This document shows positions 14,987-24,073 of a stretch of DNA of 64,000 nucleotides, one piece after another. The position numbers were made by a program, and so were the translations under genes. Where the stretch lies: contig NZ_JACSNY010000001.1 of NCBI RefSeq assembly GCF_016902535.1, positions 238,757 to 302,756 of the forward strand, in the 5' to 3' direction. How positions within the stretch are numbered: the stretch's first letter is position 1; every line of letters starts with the position of its first letter. The stretch comes from Anaerotignum lactatifermentans (GTDB lineage: Bacteria > Bacillota > Clostridia > Lachnospirales > Anaerotignaceae). The notes under the pieces are model-generated. The model was not told the origin of the DNA and searched no databases. It saw only the letters and a program-made list of their open reading frames with translations.

Positions 14987-16434
14987 ATCTTACCTCCCTG
15001 CGGCAGTCCCTGCCGCTTTCTGTCTATCATTTCCTCGATCCTGCCGATGTAGTCCTCGACACTTTTTACATTGAATACCCGCTCGATCCGGTCTGTTTCC
15101 GGGTCCACGGTCTTTGTGCTGGCGCCTGCCCCTGCCGCCAGGATGGTCTGTTTTTCCTCCATGATCTGGATATTGTAAACGCCTTCCTTGCCCGGCTTGC
15201 AGTAGCCCACATTCTCAAAATTTCCCACCATATTTTTCTGGCGGTACATATAGTAAGGGGAAAGCCCCATTTTTTTTGCGTATTGCGCTGTGATCCCCAG
15301 CATTTCCTCCAGCGTCTGGGCAGTGGTCATGGTATACAGATCAAACTGCTCCTTGAGCCGGGAAGCCCGCTTCACCGCCAGCGTATGCACCGTCACATTG
15401 TCCGGGTCCAGTGCCATGATCTCCTCCATGGTATGACGCACATCCTCCGGCGTTTCCTCCGGCAGGCCCAGAATCAGGTCCATATTGATGTTGTCATGGC
15501 CCACCTCTCTGGCTTCATAGAATACCCGGCGGATATCCTCCACCGTATGCTTTCTGCCGATGCGCTTCAATGTCCCGTCATTCATGGTCTGGGGATTGAT
15601 GGAAATACGGTTAACGCCGTATGCCTTCATCAGCCGCAGCTTTTCCTTTGTGATGGTATCAGGGCGTCCCGCTTCCACGGTATACTCCATTTCCTCCGTG
15701 GGATGGAACAGCTCTTCCACCTTTTTCAGCAGACGCTCCAGCTGCGCCTCCGTCAAAGAGGTAGGTGTGCCGCCGCCGATATAAATATTTTTCATACGGA
15801 ACCTTTTGGCGTATTCCGCCAGATAGTCCAGTTCCCGGAACATGGCATCCAGATACTCCTCCACCCTGCTTTTATACTGCGCCAGCGGATAGGCCGTAAA
15901 GGAGCAGTACAGACATCGGGTCGGACAAAAGGGGATACCGATATACAGGCTGATGTCCTCTTTCCCATTGGCGGCCAGCAAACACCGCTCCGCCTTTGCC
16001 ACCTCCAGCGTCAATGCCGCCTTCTGGGGATGGACCAGATACTTCTGGGTCAGATACGCCATACATTCCGCATCCTCCGCCCCTTCATCCAGCAGGGCGT
16101 TGACAATCTTCGCCGGACGGACGCCCGTCAAAAGACCCCAGCGCGGCACGATACCCGTTTCATTGGAAAGAAGGGCGAACAGACTCAGCTTCACCAGCCG
16201 CTTTAATTCTTTTTCGTCCATATCCTCCGCCGCCCCTATCCGCCAGCAGGCCTTTTCCCTGCCGTTTTCATAAAGAAGAGCGGACACCTGCCCGCCTTCC
16301 CATCGGCTTTCTACCGTCATCCCTTCCGAAGAAGGGGTTTCCGTCTGATAATAATGCAGATTGGGGCAGAACACCTGAATCATGGTTTGTACATCATTGG
16401 GCAGGTGATGCCCCCGTAAAATATATTCTATCAT
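14983..16434 (-). CDS. hemZ: Radical SAM coproporphyrinogen dehydrogenase-like protein HemZ
   Basis: Radical SAM enzyme of 483 residues. The 4Fe-4S motif is C-P-T-R-C-L-Y-C in GIPFCPTRCLYCSF (C-x3-C-x2-C), followed by IYIGGGTPTSL and a HemN-like core. About 160 residues precede it, as in B. subtilis HemZ. Related proteins act in oxygen-independent haem synthesis or insert haem, and several HemN-like paralogues are not true oxidases, so the exact reaction is open. It lies between dtd and hisS as in other Clostridia, with a 4-bp overlap into hisS. Confidence 0.88.
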   Translation of the reverse strand: MIEYILRGHHLPNDVQTMIQVFCPNLHYYQTETPSSEGMTVESRWEGGQVSALLYENGREKACWRIGAAEDMDEKELKRLVKLSLFALLSNETGIVPRWGLLTGVRPAKIVNALLDEGAEDAECMAYLTQKYLVHPQKAALTLEVAKAERCLLAANGKEDISLYIGIPFCPTRCLYCSFTAYPLAQYKSRVEEYLDAMFRELDYLAEYAKRFRMKNIYIGGGTPTSLTEAQLERLLKKVEELFHPTEEMEYTVEAGRPDTITKEKLRLMKAYGVNRISINPQTMNDGTLKRIGRKHTVEDIRRVFYEAREVGHDNINMDLILGLPEETPEDVRHTMEEIMALDPDNVTVHTLAVKRASRLKEQFDLYTMTTAQTLEEMLGITAQYAKKMGLSPYYMYRQKNMVGNFENVGYCKPGKEGVYNIQIMEEKQTILAAGAGASTKTVDPETDRIERVFNVKSVEDYIGRIEEMIDRKRQGLPQGGKI

Positions 16435-16455
16435 CCGTAAAAATCCTTTTTTCTC

Positions 16456-16908
16456 TTAGAATACTTTCTCGCTGTCCAGCAGCAGTGTTACAGGGCCGTC
16501 ATTGATAAGGGCCACCTTCATATCCGCCTGGAACTGGCCTGTGGCTACTTTTTTCACAGGCATAGTCTTTGCCTTGGCACACAGACGTTCGAACAGATCC
16601 GCCGCCACATCCGGCGCTGCGCCGGAAGAATAGCCGGGACGTCTGCCCTTTCTGGTATCCCCGTACAGGGTAAAGTTAGGCACAATCAAAAGTTCTCCGT
16701 CAATGTCCAGCAGGGACAGATTCATTTTGCCGTTTTCATCCTCAAAAATACGCAGGTTCACAACCTTGTCCAGCATATATTCAATGGTCTTGTCATCGTC
16801 TGTTCCCAGCATTCCAAACAATACCATCACACCTTTTCCGATCTCACCGATCACCTGTCCGTCTACGGTCACGCTTGCCTGTGACACTCTCTGCAATACT
16901 GCGCGCAT
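16456..16908 (-). CDS. dtd: D-aminoacyl-tRNA deacylase
   Basis: Hydrolyses D-aminoacyl-tRNAs, and Gly-tRNA-Ala, protecting translation. It has 150 residues, the standard length. The N-terminus MRAVLQRVSQASVTVDG and the C-terminal active-site block MKVALINDGPVTLLLDS are diagnostic. The other family block, normally S-Q-F-T-L, reads PNFTLYGDTRKGRRP, a modest deviation. It follows rel after 19 bp in the conserved rel-dtd order. Confidence 0.94.
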   Translation of the reverse strand: MRAVLQRVSQASVTVDGQVIGEIGKGVMVLFGMLGTDDDKTIEYMLDKVVNLRIFEDENGKMNLSLLDIDGELLIVPNFTLYGDTRKGRRPGYSSGAAPDVAADLFERLCAKAKTMPVKKVATGQFQADMKVALINDGPVTLLLDSEKVF

Positions 16909-16927
16909 AGTTCTCCTCCTGTATCCC

Positions 16928-19150
16928 TTAACCTGTTACACGTTCGATGTCCACAATGTCCTTGATGCCTCTCAGACGCTTGGTCACACGTTCCAACTGG
17001 TCTTTTGTTCTGATTTCCATAGTAATATTGAAAATTGCCGTCATATCCTTTGTAGTGCGGATATTGAAGCCCTTGACAGAAATATCCTCATCTGCCAGAT
17101 GGCGGCTGATTTCCAGCAGCAGACCCACTCTGTCATTGGCAATGACACGGATCTCCGCCAGATAGGACGCCGCTACCTCGCCATGGGTGTACTGTACATC
17201 CCATTCCGCATTGATGAGGCGGCCTCTCTCCTCATCACTGAGGTTCAGCACATTGATGCAGTCCGTTCTGTGGATGGTCACGCCGCGGCCTCTGGTAACA
17301 AAGCCCACAATCTCATCCCCCGGCACAGGGCTGCAGCACTTGGAAAAGCGCACGGCCACATCGCCGATGCCTTCCACCACAATACCGCTTTTGCTCTTTT
17401 TCTTCAGAGGCTTCTGGTCTACCTTCTTTTCGAAATCCTGAAGGATATCCTCCGCCGTCTGTTTCTTTCGCTGTTCCTTTAAATATTCATCCCGCAGGCG
17501 GTTGACTACCTGCCCTTCCTTCAGACCGCCGTAGCCGATGGCCGCCAGAACAGCATCCCAGTTTTTAAAGTCGTACTTGGCAATCACCAGCTCCTGCCAC
17601 TCGGGACGAAGCAGATCCGAAGCCTGATAGCCTTTTTTGCGCATATCCGCCAGAATCATTTCTCTGCCGCGGATGATATTTTCTTCTTTCTCTTCCTTCT
17701 TGAACCACTGTTTGATCTTTGTGCGGGCCTGAGAACTCTTCACCAGTGTCAGCCAGTCCCGGCTGGGGCCTTTGGAGTTCTGAGACGTCATAATCTCCAC
17801 AATATCCCCGTTCTGGATCTTATAGTCAATGGTCACCATACGGTTATTGACTCTGGCGCCTACCATTTTGTTGCCTACCGCCGAATGGATCATATAGGCA
17901 AAGTCAATGGGCGTAGAGCCTTTGGGCAGCTGGATTACCTCGCCCTGAGGCGTAAAGGCATATACCTGGTCTGTAAAAATATTCAGGTCCAGCTTGATGG
18001 TATCCAGATACTCTTTGTTATCAGACATATCCTTCTGCCATTCCAGAATCTGACGCAGCCAGGCCAGCTTTGCCTCTTCCTTGCTGCTGGATTTATCGCC
18101 GCTTTTGCCTTCTTTATACTTCCAGTGCGCCGCGATACCGTATTCGCTGGTACGATGCATTTCCCAGGTACGAATCTGTATCTCAAAAGGCTGGCCGGAA
18201 GGCCCGATCAGCGTATTATGCAAAGACTGATACATATTGGGCTTGGGCATGGCAATATAATCCTTGAACCGCCCCGGCATGGGCTTATACATGGTATGGA
18301 CAATACCCAGCACCGCGTAGCAGTCCTTGACCGTATCCACAATGGCACGAACGGCAAACAGGTCATAAATCTGATCCAGTGTTTTGTTCTGGTTTACCAT
18401 TTTCTTATAAATACTGAAAAAATGCTTGCTGCGGCCTTCGATCTTGCCCTGGATGCCGGCCTCTTCCATTTTGGTCCGGACTTCCTTGACAATATCCGCC
18501 ACAAAGGATTCCCGCTCGATCCGCTTTTTCTCGATCTTTGCCGCCAGATCGAAATAAGCGTCCGGATTCAGATATTTAAAGCAAAGATCCTCCATTTCCG
18601 TCCGGATCTTGGAAATACCCAGACGATGCGCCAGCGGCGCGTAAATATCCAGAGTCTCCTGTGCCTTTTCCCGCTGTTTTTCCGGCGTCATGTAGTTCAG
18701 CGTCCGCATGTTGTGGAGTCTGTCCGCCAGTTTAATCAGAATCACGCGAATATCCTTCGCCATAGCCAGGAACATTTTCCGGTAGTTCTCCGCCTGAATC
18801 TCCTCTTTGGTAGAATAGGACAACTTCCCTAATTTGGTTACGCCGTCTACCAGTATGGCAATTTCCTCGCTGAAAATATTGCTGATATCCTCATAGGTAT
18901 ACGGTGTATCCTCTATGGTGTCATGAAGGATGCCGGCCACGATGGATTCCATATCCAGTTCCAGTTCCGCCAGGATATATGCTACCTTCAAAGGATGGAT
19001 GATATATGGCTCGCCGGATTTTCTTTTCTGCTCCTTATGGGCGTCCGCAGCCAGACGGTATGCCTTTTCCACCATATCATAATCCTTGGCAGGATGATAG
19101 GTCTTGATCCGCTCTACCAGTTCCTGATATAATTCATCGCCGATTGCCAT
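16928..19150 (-). CDS. rel: Bifunctional (p)ppGpp synthetase/hydrolase Rel
   Basis: Stringent-response enzyme of about 740 residues. The HD hydrolase domain (about 30-180) keeps HPLKVAYILAELELDMESIVAGILHDTIEDT. The synthetase domain (about 220-350) has GRFKDYIAMPKPNMYQSLH, whose R-F-K-D version is typical of bifunctional enzymes rather than synthetase-only RelA. A TGS domain (VYAFTPQGEVIQLPKGSTPIDFAY) and a C-terminal ACT domain (VGLLLEISRHLADEDISVKGFNI) follow. The start at MAIGDEL has AGAGGGGTG upstream; an alternative ATG eleven codons earlier also has AAGGA. First gene of rel-dtd-hemZ-hisS. Confidence 0.96.
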   Translation of the reverse strand: MAIGDELYQELVERIKTYHPAKDYDMVEKAYRLAADAHKEQKRKSGEPYIIHPLKVAYILAELELDMESIVAGILHDTIEDTPYTYEDISNIFSEEIAILVDGVTKLGKLSYSTKEEIQAENYRKMFLAMAKDIRVILIKLADRLHNMRTLNYMTPEKQREKAQETLDIYAPLAHRLGISKIRTEMEDLCFKYLNPDAYFDLAAKIEKKRIERESFVADIVKEVRTKMEEAGIQGKIEGRSKHFFSIYKKMVNQNKTLDQIYDLFAVRAIVDTVKDCYAVLGIVHTMYKPMPGRFKDYIAMPKPNMYQSLHNTLIGPSGQPFEIQIRTWEMHRTSEYGIAAHWKYKEGKSGDKSSSKEEAKLAWLRQILEWQKDMSDNKEYLDTIKLDLNIFTDQVYAFTPQGEVIQLPKGSTPIDFAYMIHSAVGNKMVGARVNNRMVTIDYKIQNGDIVEIMTSQNSKGPSRDWLTLVKSSQARTKIKQWFKKEEKEENIIRGREMILADMRKKGYQASDLLRPEWQELVIAKYDFKNWDAVLAAIGYGGLKEGQVVNRLRDEYLKEQRKKQTAEDILQDFEKKVDQKPLKKKSKSGIVVEGIGDVAVRFSKCCSPVPGDEIVGFVTRGRGVTIHRTDCINVLNLSDEERGRLINAEWDVQYTHGEVAASYLAEIRVIANDRVGLLLEISRHLADEDISVKGFNIRTTKDMTAIFNITMEIRTKDQLERVTKRLRGIKDIVDIERVTG

Positions 19151-19230
19151 ATTCGTCACCCCTCTTTCTTTTTCATTCGTCATAAATCCTTCCCCATTTC
19201 CCTTCTCAAAATTTAAAAACGTTAAATTAA

Positions 19231-19259
19231 ATTATATCAATTTTATGTTGAATTTTCAA
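19231..19259 (-). promoter_or_regulatory. rel operon promoter
   Basis: TTGAAA (19254-19259) and perfect TATAAT (19231-19236) with 17-bp spacing, minus strand, in a very A+T-rich stretch about 80 bp before rel. Confidence 0.75.
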
Positions 19260-19274
19260 TACTTTCCCTTGTTC

Positions 19275-20432
19275 TTACAGCAGTCCGGCGTCATATTTTG
19301 CTTCCAAAATCCTGCGCACGCTTTCATCCAGACGCTTCTGTGTGATTTCCCCGTCAGAAACCGCCGCCAAAAGCCCTTCATAGGCCGCCGGCAGATCCGC
19401 CGGCATCAGTACCATATCCACGCCCGCTTTGACTGCCATCACCGCGCTTTCTCCGGTAGAAAAGGCCTCTGTAATAGCCCCCATATTCATGGCATCCGTA
19501 ATAACAATGCCGTCAAAGCCCAGTTCCTGCCGCAGCAGGCCTATCGTTTCCGCCGAAAGACTGGCGGGAAGTCCGTCCTTCGTGGCATTCGGTGTCGTAA
19601 TATGGCCCACCATCACAAAGGGGATGCCTTCGTCAATGAGCCGCTGGAACGGAACAAATTCCACCGTCCGCAGTTCCTCCAGCGTTTGTTCCGCCATAGC
19701 CACCCCATAATGGGAATCTGTCGCCGTATCGCCATGGCCGGGGAAATGCTTGGCCGCCGCCAGAACGCCTTCCTCCGCCAATCCCGCCGCAAAGGCGGAC
19801 GCCATATCGGAAACGGTCTGGGCGTCAGTGCCAAAGGCCCGTTCCCCAATGACAGTATTTTCCGGGTTCGTATAAATATCCGCCACCGGCGCGAAATCCA
19901 CGTTAACGCCAAGTTCTCTCAATTCCCTTCCGATGGTTCTGCCGGCCTCTTCCGCCTGGGCGGTATCCCCTTCCATCAGTGCCGCCGAAGGGATCTGTTC
20001 ATGGGGGATGTTGCTTTTATCCAGACGAGACACAATGCCCCCTTCCTCGTCTATGCCGATCCACAGGGGCAGATCCGCCGCTTCCTGCATCTGCGCCGTC
20101 AATGCTTTGGTCTGCTTCGCCGTATCCAGATTTTCCGCGAAAAGGATTACGCCGCCCAAATGGTATTCCTCGATCTGCTCCGCCGCGTCCTCAGAAAGCT
20201 CCGTCATAGGTGTGCCGTCCGAAAGATTTCGGAAATCCATCATCAGCATCTGGCCGACCTTTTCCTCCAGCGTCATGTCCGCCAGCGTTTCCTCAATCCA
20301 CTCTGTTTCCATCTGCTCTGGTGTTTTTTCTGCGCCGGCGCTGTCCGTTCCCTGTTTGGCGCCGCATCCGCCCAGCAGAAAAACTGTCAGGGCCAAGGCC
20401 AGCCCCCGCCTGAAAAAGCCTCGTTTCGCCAT
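19275..20432 (-). CDS. Beta-N-acetylhexosaminidase-like GH3 lipoprotein (NagZ type)
   Basis: Glycoside hydrolase family 3 protein of 385 residues. The lipobox LLGGC near residue 22 predicts a membrane-anchored lipoprotein. The NagZ signature KHFPGHGDTATDSH gives the catalytic Asp/His dyad; GIVITDAMNMGAI and the N-terminal EEKVGQMLMMDF are family blocks. NagZ enzymes remove N-acetylglucosamine from peptidoglycan fragments, and Gram-positive homologues act outside the cell, as predicted here. The start at MAKRGFF gives a proper signal peptide (KRGFFRRGLALALTVFLLGG) and follows AAGGGGG. It is adjacent to, but not in, the rel operon. Confidence 0.9.
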   Translation of the reverse strand: MAKRGFFRRGLALALTVFLLGGCGAKQGTDSAGAEKTPEQMETEWIEETLADMTLEEKVGQMLMMDFRNLSDGTPMTELSEDAAEQIEEYHLGGVILFAENLDTAKQTKALTAQMQEAADLPLWIGIDEEGGIVSRLDKSNIPHEQIPSAALMEGDTAQAEEAGRTIGRELRELGVNVDFAPVADIYTNPENTVIGERAFGTDAQTVSDMASAFAAGLAEEGVLAAAKHFPGHGDTATDSHYGVAMAEQTLEELRTVEFVPFQRLIDEGIPFVMVGHITTPNATKDGLPASLSAETIGLLRQELGFDGIVITDAMNMGAITEAFSTGESAVMAVKAGVDMVLMPADLPAAYEGLLAAVSDGEITQKRLDESVRRILEAKYDAGLL

Positions 20433-20519
20433 ACTTCCATCCCCCTTCCATATTGATACCATTATATCCCTTTTCACAAAAAATGAACAGTATTCCTTTT
20501 ATTTTTCCCCGAATTTCGA

Positions 20520-20525
20520 TATAAT
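20520..20525 (+). promoter_or_regulatory. Probable -10 element of the ttcA unit
   Basis: TATAAT 36 bp before the ATG; the region 17 bp upstream (TTTTAT) is a poor -35 match. Confidence 0.4.
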
Positions 20526-20560
20526 GAAACAGAAGAGAACAACAGGAGGAATCATTTTTT

Positions 20561-21289
20561 ATGAAGCTGCAAAAACTGCTGAGTTATGTCCGCCGTGCGG
20601 TGGACGATTACCATATGATCGAGGAAGGAGACAGAATCGCCGTAGGTGTTTCCGGGGGGAAAGACAGCATCTGCCTGCTGATCGCCCTGAAGCATTTACA
20701 GCGGTTTTACCCCAAGCGTTTCAAACTGGAGGCTATTACCGTTTCTCTGGGGCTGCCCGGAGCGGAATACGGAGATATCCAGGCGCTTTGCGACGAACTG
20801 GGCGTCCATTATTCCGTGGTCCATACAGACATCGGGCAGATCATATTCGAGGAACGAAAAGAAAAAAATCCCTGCTCTCTCTGCGCCAAAATGCGCAAGG
20901 GCGCATTGAATACAAAGGCGGAGGAACTGGGCTGCAATAAAGTGGCTTTGGGCCATAACAAGGATGATGTGGTAGAAACCTTCTTCATGTCCCTGTTTTA
21001 CGAGGGGCGCATCAACTGCTTCTCCCCCGTCAGCTATCTGGATCGGAGCAAGCTCTACTCTATCCGGCCGCTGATGTACATTCCCGAATGGGAGTGCCGC
21101 AGCTTTGTCAACCACAGCGGCATCCAGATCGTCAAAAACCCCTGTCTGGCGGACGGCAACACCAAACGCCAGGAAACCAAGGAGCTTTTGGCGGAGCTTT
21201 CCCAGCGCTACGACAATTTGCAGGGGAAGGTATTCAGCGCCATCCAGCGCTCCAAAATCAAAGGCTGGAACCAGAACGAGGTGGAATAA
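20561..21289 (+). CDS. TtcA-family tRNA thiolation ATPase
   Basis: PP-loop ATPase of 242 residues. The motif SGGKDS occupies residues 31-36, and cysteines Cys105 and Cys108 (NPCSLCAKMRKGAL) plus one in VKNPCLADGN match TtcA, which binds a 4Fe-4S cluster and makes 2-thiocytidine at tRNA position 32. GHNKDDVVETFF is the usual H-x-x-D-D block. Other members of the TtcA/TilS/TtuA group have different substrates, so only the family is firm. AGGAGG precedes the ATG. Its stop codon is followed immediately by the start of a tyrosine recombinase gene, indicating one transcription unit. Confidence 0.88.
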   Translation: MKLQKLLSYVRRAVDDYHMIEEGDRIAVGVSGGKDSICLLIALKHLQRFYPKRFKLEAITVSLGLPGAEYGDIQALCDELGVHYSVVHTDIGQIIFEERKEKNPCSLCAKMRKGALNTKAEELGCNKVALGHNKDDVVETFFMSLFYEGRINCFSPVSYLDRSKLYSIRPLMYIPEWECRSFVNHSGIQIVKNPCLADGNTKRQETKELLAELSQRYDNLQGKVFSAIQRSKIKGWNQNEVE

Positions 21290-22345
21290 ATGTCTGTGTA
21301 CCATGAGGAAATAAAAGTCAGAGATACTCAGCTGCTGCGGGAAGTCCTACGGGACCTTCCGCCTTTTCTGGCGCAGTTTTTCCGCAGTATCGCGCAGACC
21401 ACCTCAGCCAAAACACGTCTGAACTATGCCTACGACCTGCGGGTGTTTTTCCGCTATCTCTACGAGGAACACCGCTCCTTAGGCGGGATTCCCGCCAAAG
21501 ATCTGAAAGCAGAAGACCTGAATCAGATCACCACAGAGGACATTGATGAATTCATGGAATATCTGTCCTACTACATCAATCCCCAGGCCCAGACCCGGAA
21601 GGCGGAATACCACAACGACGAACGGGGCAAGGCCAGAAAACTGGCTTCTGTCCGTTCCATGTTCAAATATTTCTATAAAAAGGGGGCCATTTCCGCCAAT
21701 CCCGCCGCCATTGTGGATACTCCCAAAATCCACGAAAAAACCATTACCCGTCTGGACGTAAACGAGGTAGCAGAGCTTCTGGACGCGGTGGAATCCGGCG
21801 AAAATCTCACAAAACGACAGCAGGCCCGCCATGAAAAAATGAAAAAACGGGATCTGGCTCTGATGACGCTGATGCTGGGCACCGGGATGCGTGTTTCCGA
21901 ATGTGTGGGCATCAATCGAAAGGATCTGGATTTCCAGAACAATGCCGTCAAGGTCCTGCGAAAAGGCGGAAACGAGGTCCTGCTTTACTTCGGCGACGAG
22001 GTGCGGGAGGCCCTTCTGGACTATCTGGAGGAGCGGAACAAAATAGTACCAAAAGAAGAAGGCGAAGACGCTCTCTTTCTTTCCTCCCAGAACAAACGTC
22101 TGGGGGTGCGGGCCGTACAGAATCTGGTAAAAAAATACGCCAGCGGCGTCACCTTGAAGCATATCACGCCCCATAAGCTGCGCAGCACCTACGGCACCAA
22201 TCTTTATCTGGAAACAGGCGATATTTATCTGGTGGCCGATGCCCTGGGCCACGCCGACGTCAATACCACCACCAAACATTACGCCAAAATGGAGGAAGAC
22301 CATCGGCGCAAAGCCGCTTCCTATATCAAGCTGAGAAAGGAATGA
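21290..22345 (+). CDS. Tyrosine recombinase, XerC/D-like
   Basis: Site-specific recombinase of 351 residues with an intact active site: Arg201 (GTGMRVSE), Lys225, His295 and Arg298 (HKLRST), His321 (LGHADVNTT) and the nucleophile Tyr331 (KHYAKM). An N-terminal SAM-like DNA-binding domain covers about 25-140. Size and lack of nearby attachment sites or phage genes point to a housekeeping Xer-type enzyme or a domesticated integrase. It starts directly after the ttcA stop and is followed after 4 bp by a Nudix gene, an unusual place for a recombinase. Whether it is the chromosome-dimer XerC/D is not shown; I saw no dif-like site nearby. Confidence 0.88.
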   Translation: MSVYHEEIKVRDTQLLREVLRDLPPFLAQFFRSIAQTTSAKTRLNYAYDLRVFFRYLYEEHRSLGGIPAKDLKAEDLNQITTEDIDEFMEYLSYYINPQAQTRKAEYHNDERGKARKLASVRSMFKYFYKKGAISANPAAIVDTPKIHEKTITRLDVNEVAELLDAVESGENLTKRQQARHEKMKKRDLALMTLMLGTGMRVSECVGINRKDLDFQNNAVKVLRKGGNEVLLYFGDEVREALLDYLEERNKIVPKEEGEDALFLSSQNKRLGVRAVQNLVKKYASGVTLKHITPHKLRSTYGTNLYLETGDIYLVADALGHADVNTTTKHYAKMEEDHRRKAASYIKLRKE

Positions 22346-22349
22346 TCCT

Positions 22350-22988
22350 ATGGCATATGAACCGTCTCCCCGTGACTTTCAGTCCGCCTTCGGCCAAAAA
22401 CAGCCGGAACCGATTTTAAAGCTGCGCAAATTCGGTATTCTGGCTCTGATGACTAAAATCGATGGCGTCCTGCACTTTGTACTGACCAAACGGGCTGCCC
22501 ACGTGCGCCAGCCAGGTGATATCTGCTTTCCTGGCGGCCATCAGGAAAAAGATGAAAACCTGAAGCACACCGCCCTGCGGGAAACGGAGGAAGAACTGGG
22601 GCTTCCGGCGGAACAGATTCAAATTTTGGGCCGGAGCAATTTTATGCTGACCGTTTACGGCGGTTTGGTGCAGCCTTATATCGGTCTGGTCTCCTACGAG
22701 GATTTCCGCCGTCTGCGCTGTCAGAAGGAAGAAGTGGCGGAAGTATTCACCGTCCCGGTCTCTTTCTTTCTGGAACACCAGCCAGAGGTACACTATATGT
22801 ACTGGCACGCGGATATGTCTGTGGATTTTCCCTATGACCGCATCGAAAACGGCAGGGAATACCCCTTCAGCAGCTGCAAAATACCGGAACTGTTTTATTT
22901 TTACGAAGGCCGCACCATTTGGGGGCTGACAGCGCAGATCATCGAAAGCATCGTCAAGGAACTACCCCAACATCAAGCGCAGAGATAA
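22350..22988 (+). CDS. Nudix hydrolase, CoA-pyrophosphatase type
   Basis: Protein of 212 residues with a complete Nudix box: GGHQEKDENLKHTALRETEE followed by ELGL, fitting G-x5-E-x7-R-E-x-x-E-E-x-G. The preceding stretch LTKRAAHVRQPGDICFPGG matches the CoA-diphosphatase subfamily pattern R-x-H-x-G-x-x-x-F-P-G-G. Such enzymes split CoA or acyl-CoA into phosphopantetheine and ADP derivatives, though specificity is often broader. Last gene of the ttcA-recombinase-Nudix run, with hairpins after its stop. Confidence 0.88.
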   Translation: MAYEPSPRDFQSAFGQKQPEPILKLRKFGILALMTKIDGVLHFVLTKRAAHVRQPGDICFPGGHQEKDENLKHTALRETEEELGLPAEQIQILGRSNFMLTVYGGLVQPYIGLVSYEDFRRLRCQKEEVAEVFTVPVSFFLEHQPEVHYMYWHADMSVDFPYDRIENGREYPFSSCKIPELFYFYEGRTIWGLTAQIIESIVKELPQHQAQR

Positions 22989-22992
22989 AAAC

Positions 22993-23011
22993 GACACCCT
23001 TTGAGGGTGTC
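22993..23011 (+). terminator. Hairpin after the Nudix gene
   Basis: GACACCC-TTTGA-GGGTGTC, followed by TTCCT rather than a clean T-run; a weak terminator or stabilising hairpin. Confidence 0.5.
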
Positions 23012-23023
23012 TTCCTAAGAAAA

Positions 23024-23066
23024 CAAAAAAACAGCTGGACGCTTTGCAAAAAAGCATTCCAGCTGT
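23024..23066 (-). terminator. Terminator of the rplS-lepB-rbgA unit
   Basis: ACAGCTGGA (23031-23039) pairs with TCCAGCTGT (23058-23066); on the minus strand it is followed by TTTTTTTG. Confidence 0.8.
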
Positions 23067-23115
23067 TATATTTTATGCGATGATTTCCAAAGGCCGCAGG
23101 GCGTTTTTTTCATCC

Positions 23116-24060
23116 TCAATTTTTCTTCTTTTTATATTCAGCTTTTCTTTCCCGGTCAGCCTTGGCCTTTTCCTTTTCCCGCTGTTCCTTTTCCGCCAGC
23201 ATTTCCGTAATATCCTCCGGCAGTTCCAGCGTAATGCGGCCCAGCTTGCCGCCTCGGTATTCGTCCATCAAAATCTTTGCCGCCCGTTCCAGATCCGGCT
23301 CATTCCCTTTTAATTTAAAACCTCTGGCTTCGGCGATCTGACACAACACCTCGTGGGGCTCCGCAATGGTGTCAAATGAGATCCCATATCTCTGCCGGAT
23401 ACATTCCGGATTCACCACCATCATATGATTGATAAATTCTGTCGCCAATGTCTGCGCGTCCAGAATATCATCATTGATGGCTCCCGTAAAGGCCAGCTTC
23501 AGCCCCACCTGCTGATCCTCAAACTTGGGCCAGAGGATACCGGGCGTATCCAGCAGTTCAAAATCCTTTTTCAGCTTGATCCACTGCTTTCCTCTGGTGA
23601 CGCCGGGCTTATCCCCCGTCTTTGCCGTGGTCTTGCCCACATATTTATTGATAAACGTGGATTTCCCCACATTGGGAATCCCGGCGATCATAGCCCGGAT
23701 GGGCACATTGATGCGGCCTCGTTTGCGGAGCTTCTCGATTTTTTCCGCCATCAGCTCCCGGGCGGCATTGGTCACCTCTCCCATGCCGGTGCCCTTCAAC
23801 GCGTTCATTTCAATGACACGGAATCCCTTGTCCTCAAAATATTTTGTCCAGACCGCCGTCGCAGCAGGGTCCGCCAGATCGCTTTTGTTCATCAGCATGA
23901 TCCGGAATTTATTTTTCGCCAGCTCATCCAGATCGGGATTTTTGCTGCTGTATGGAATACGGGCGTCTACCAGCTCGATGACAATATCCACCAAAGAAAT
24001 GGTCTCTTCCATCATTCTTCTGGTCTTTGTCATATGCCCCGGATACCACTGTATATGCAT
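23116..24060 (-). CDS. rbgA: Ribosome biogenesis GTPase RbgA (YlqF)
   Basis: Circularly permuted GTPase of 314 residues needed for late 50S assembly in Firmicutes. G motifs occur in permuted order: NKSDLAD (G4), then GIPNVGKSTFINKYVG (G1) and DTPGILWP (G3). The N-terminus IQWYPGHMTKTRRMM is diagnostic. The C-terminus is very basic (KAEYKKKKN), fitting rRNA binding. It follows lepB after 13 bp; rplS, lepB and rbgA form the common Firmicutes order. AGGAGG precedes the ATG. Confidence 0.95.
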   Translation of the reverse strand: MHIQWYPGHMTKTRRMMEETISLVDIVIELVDARIPYSSKNPDLDELAKNKFRIMLMNKSDLADPAATAVWTKYFEDKGFRVIEMNALKGTGMGEVTNAARELMAEKIEKLRKRGRINVPIRAMIAGIPNVGKSTFINKYVGKTTAKTGDKPGVTRGKQWIKLKKDFELLDTPGILWPKFEDQQVGLKLAFTGAINDDILDAQTLATEFINHMMVVNPECIRQRYGISFDTIAEPHEVLCQIAEARGFKLKGNEPDLERAAKILMDEYRGGKLGRITLELPEDITEMLAEKEQREKEKAKADRERKAEYKKKKN

Positions 24061-24073
24061 CTGAAATTCCTCC

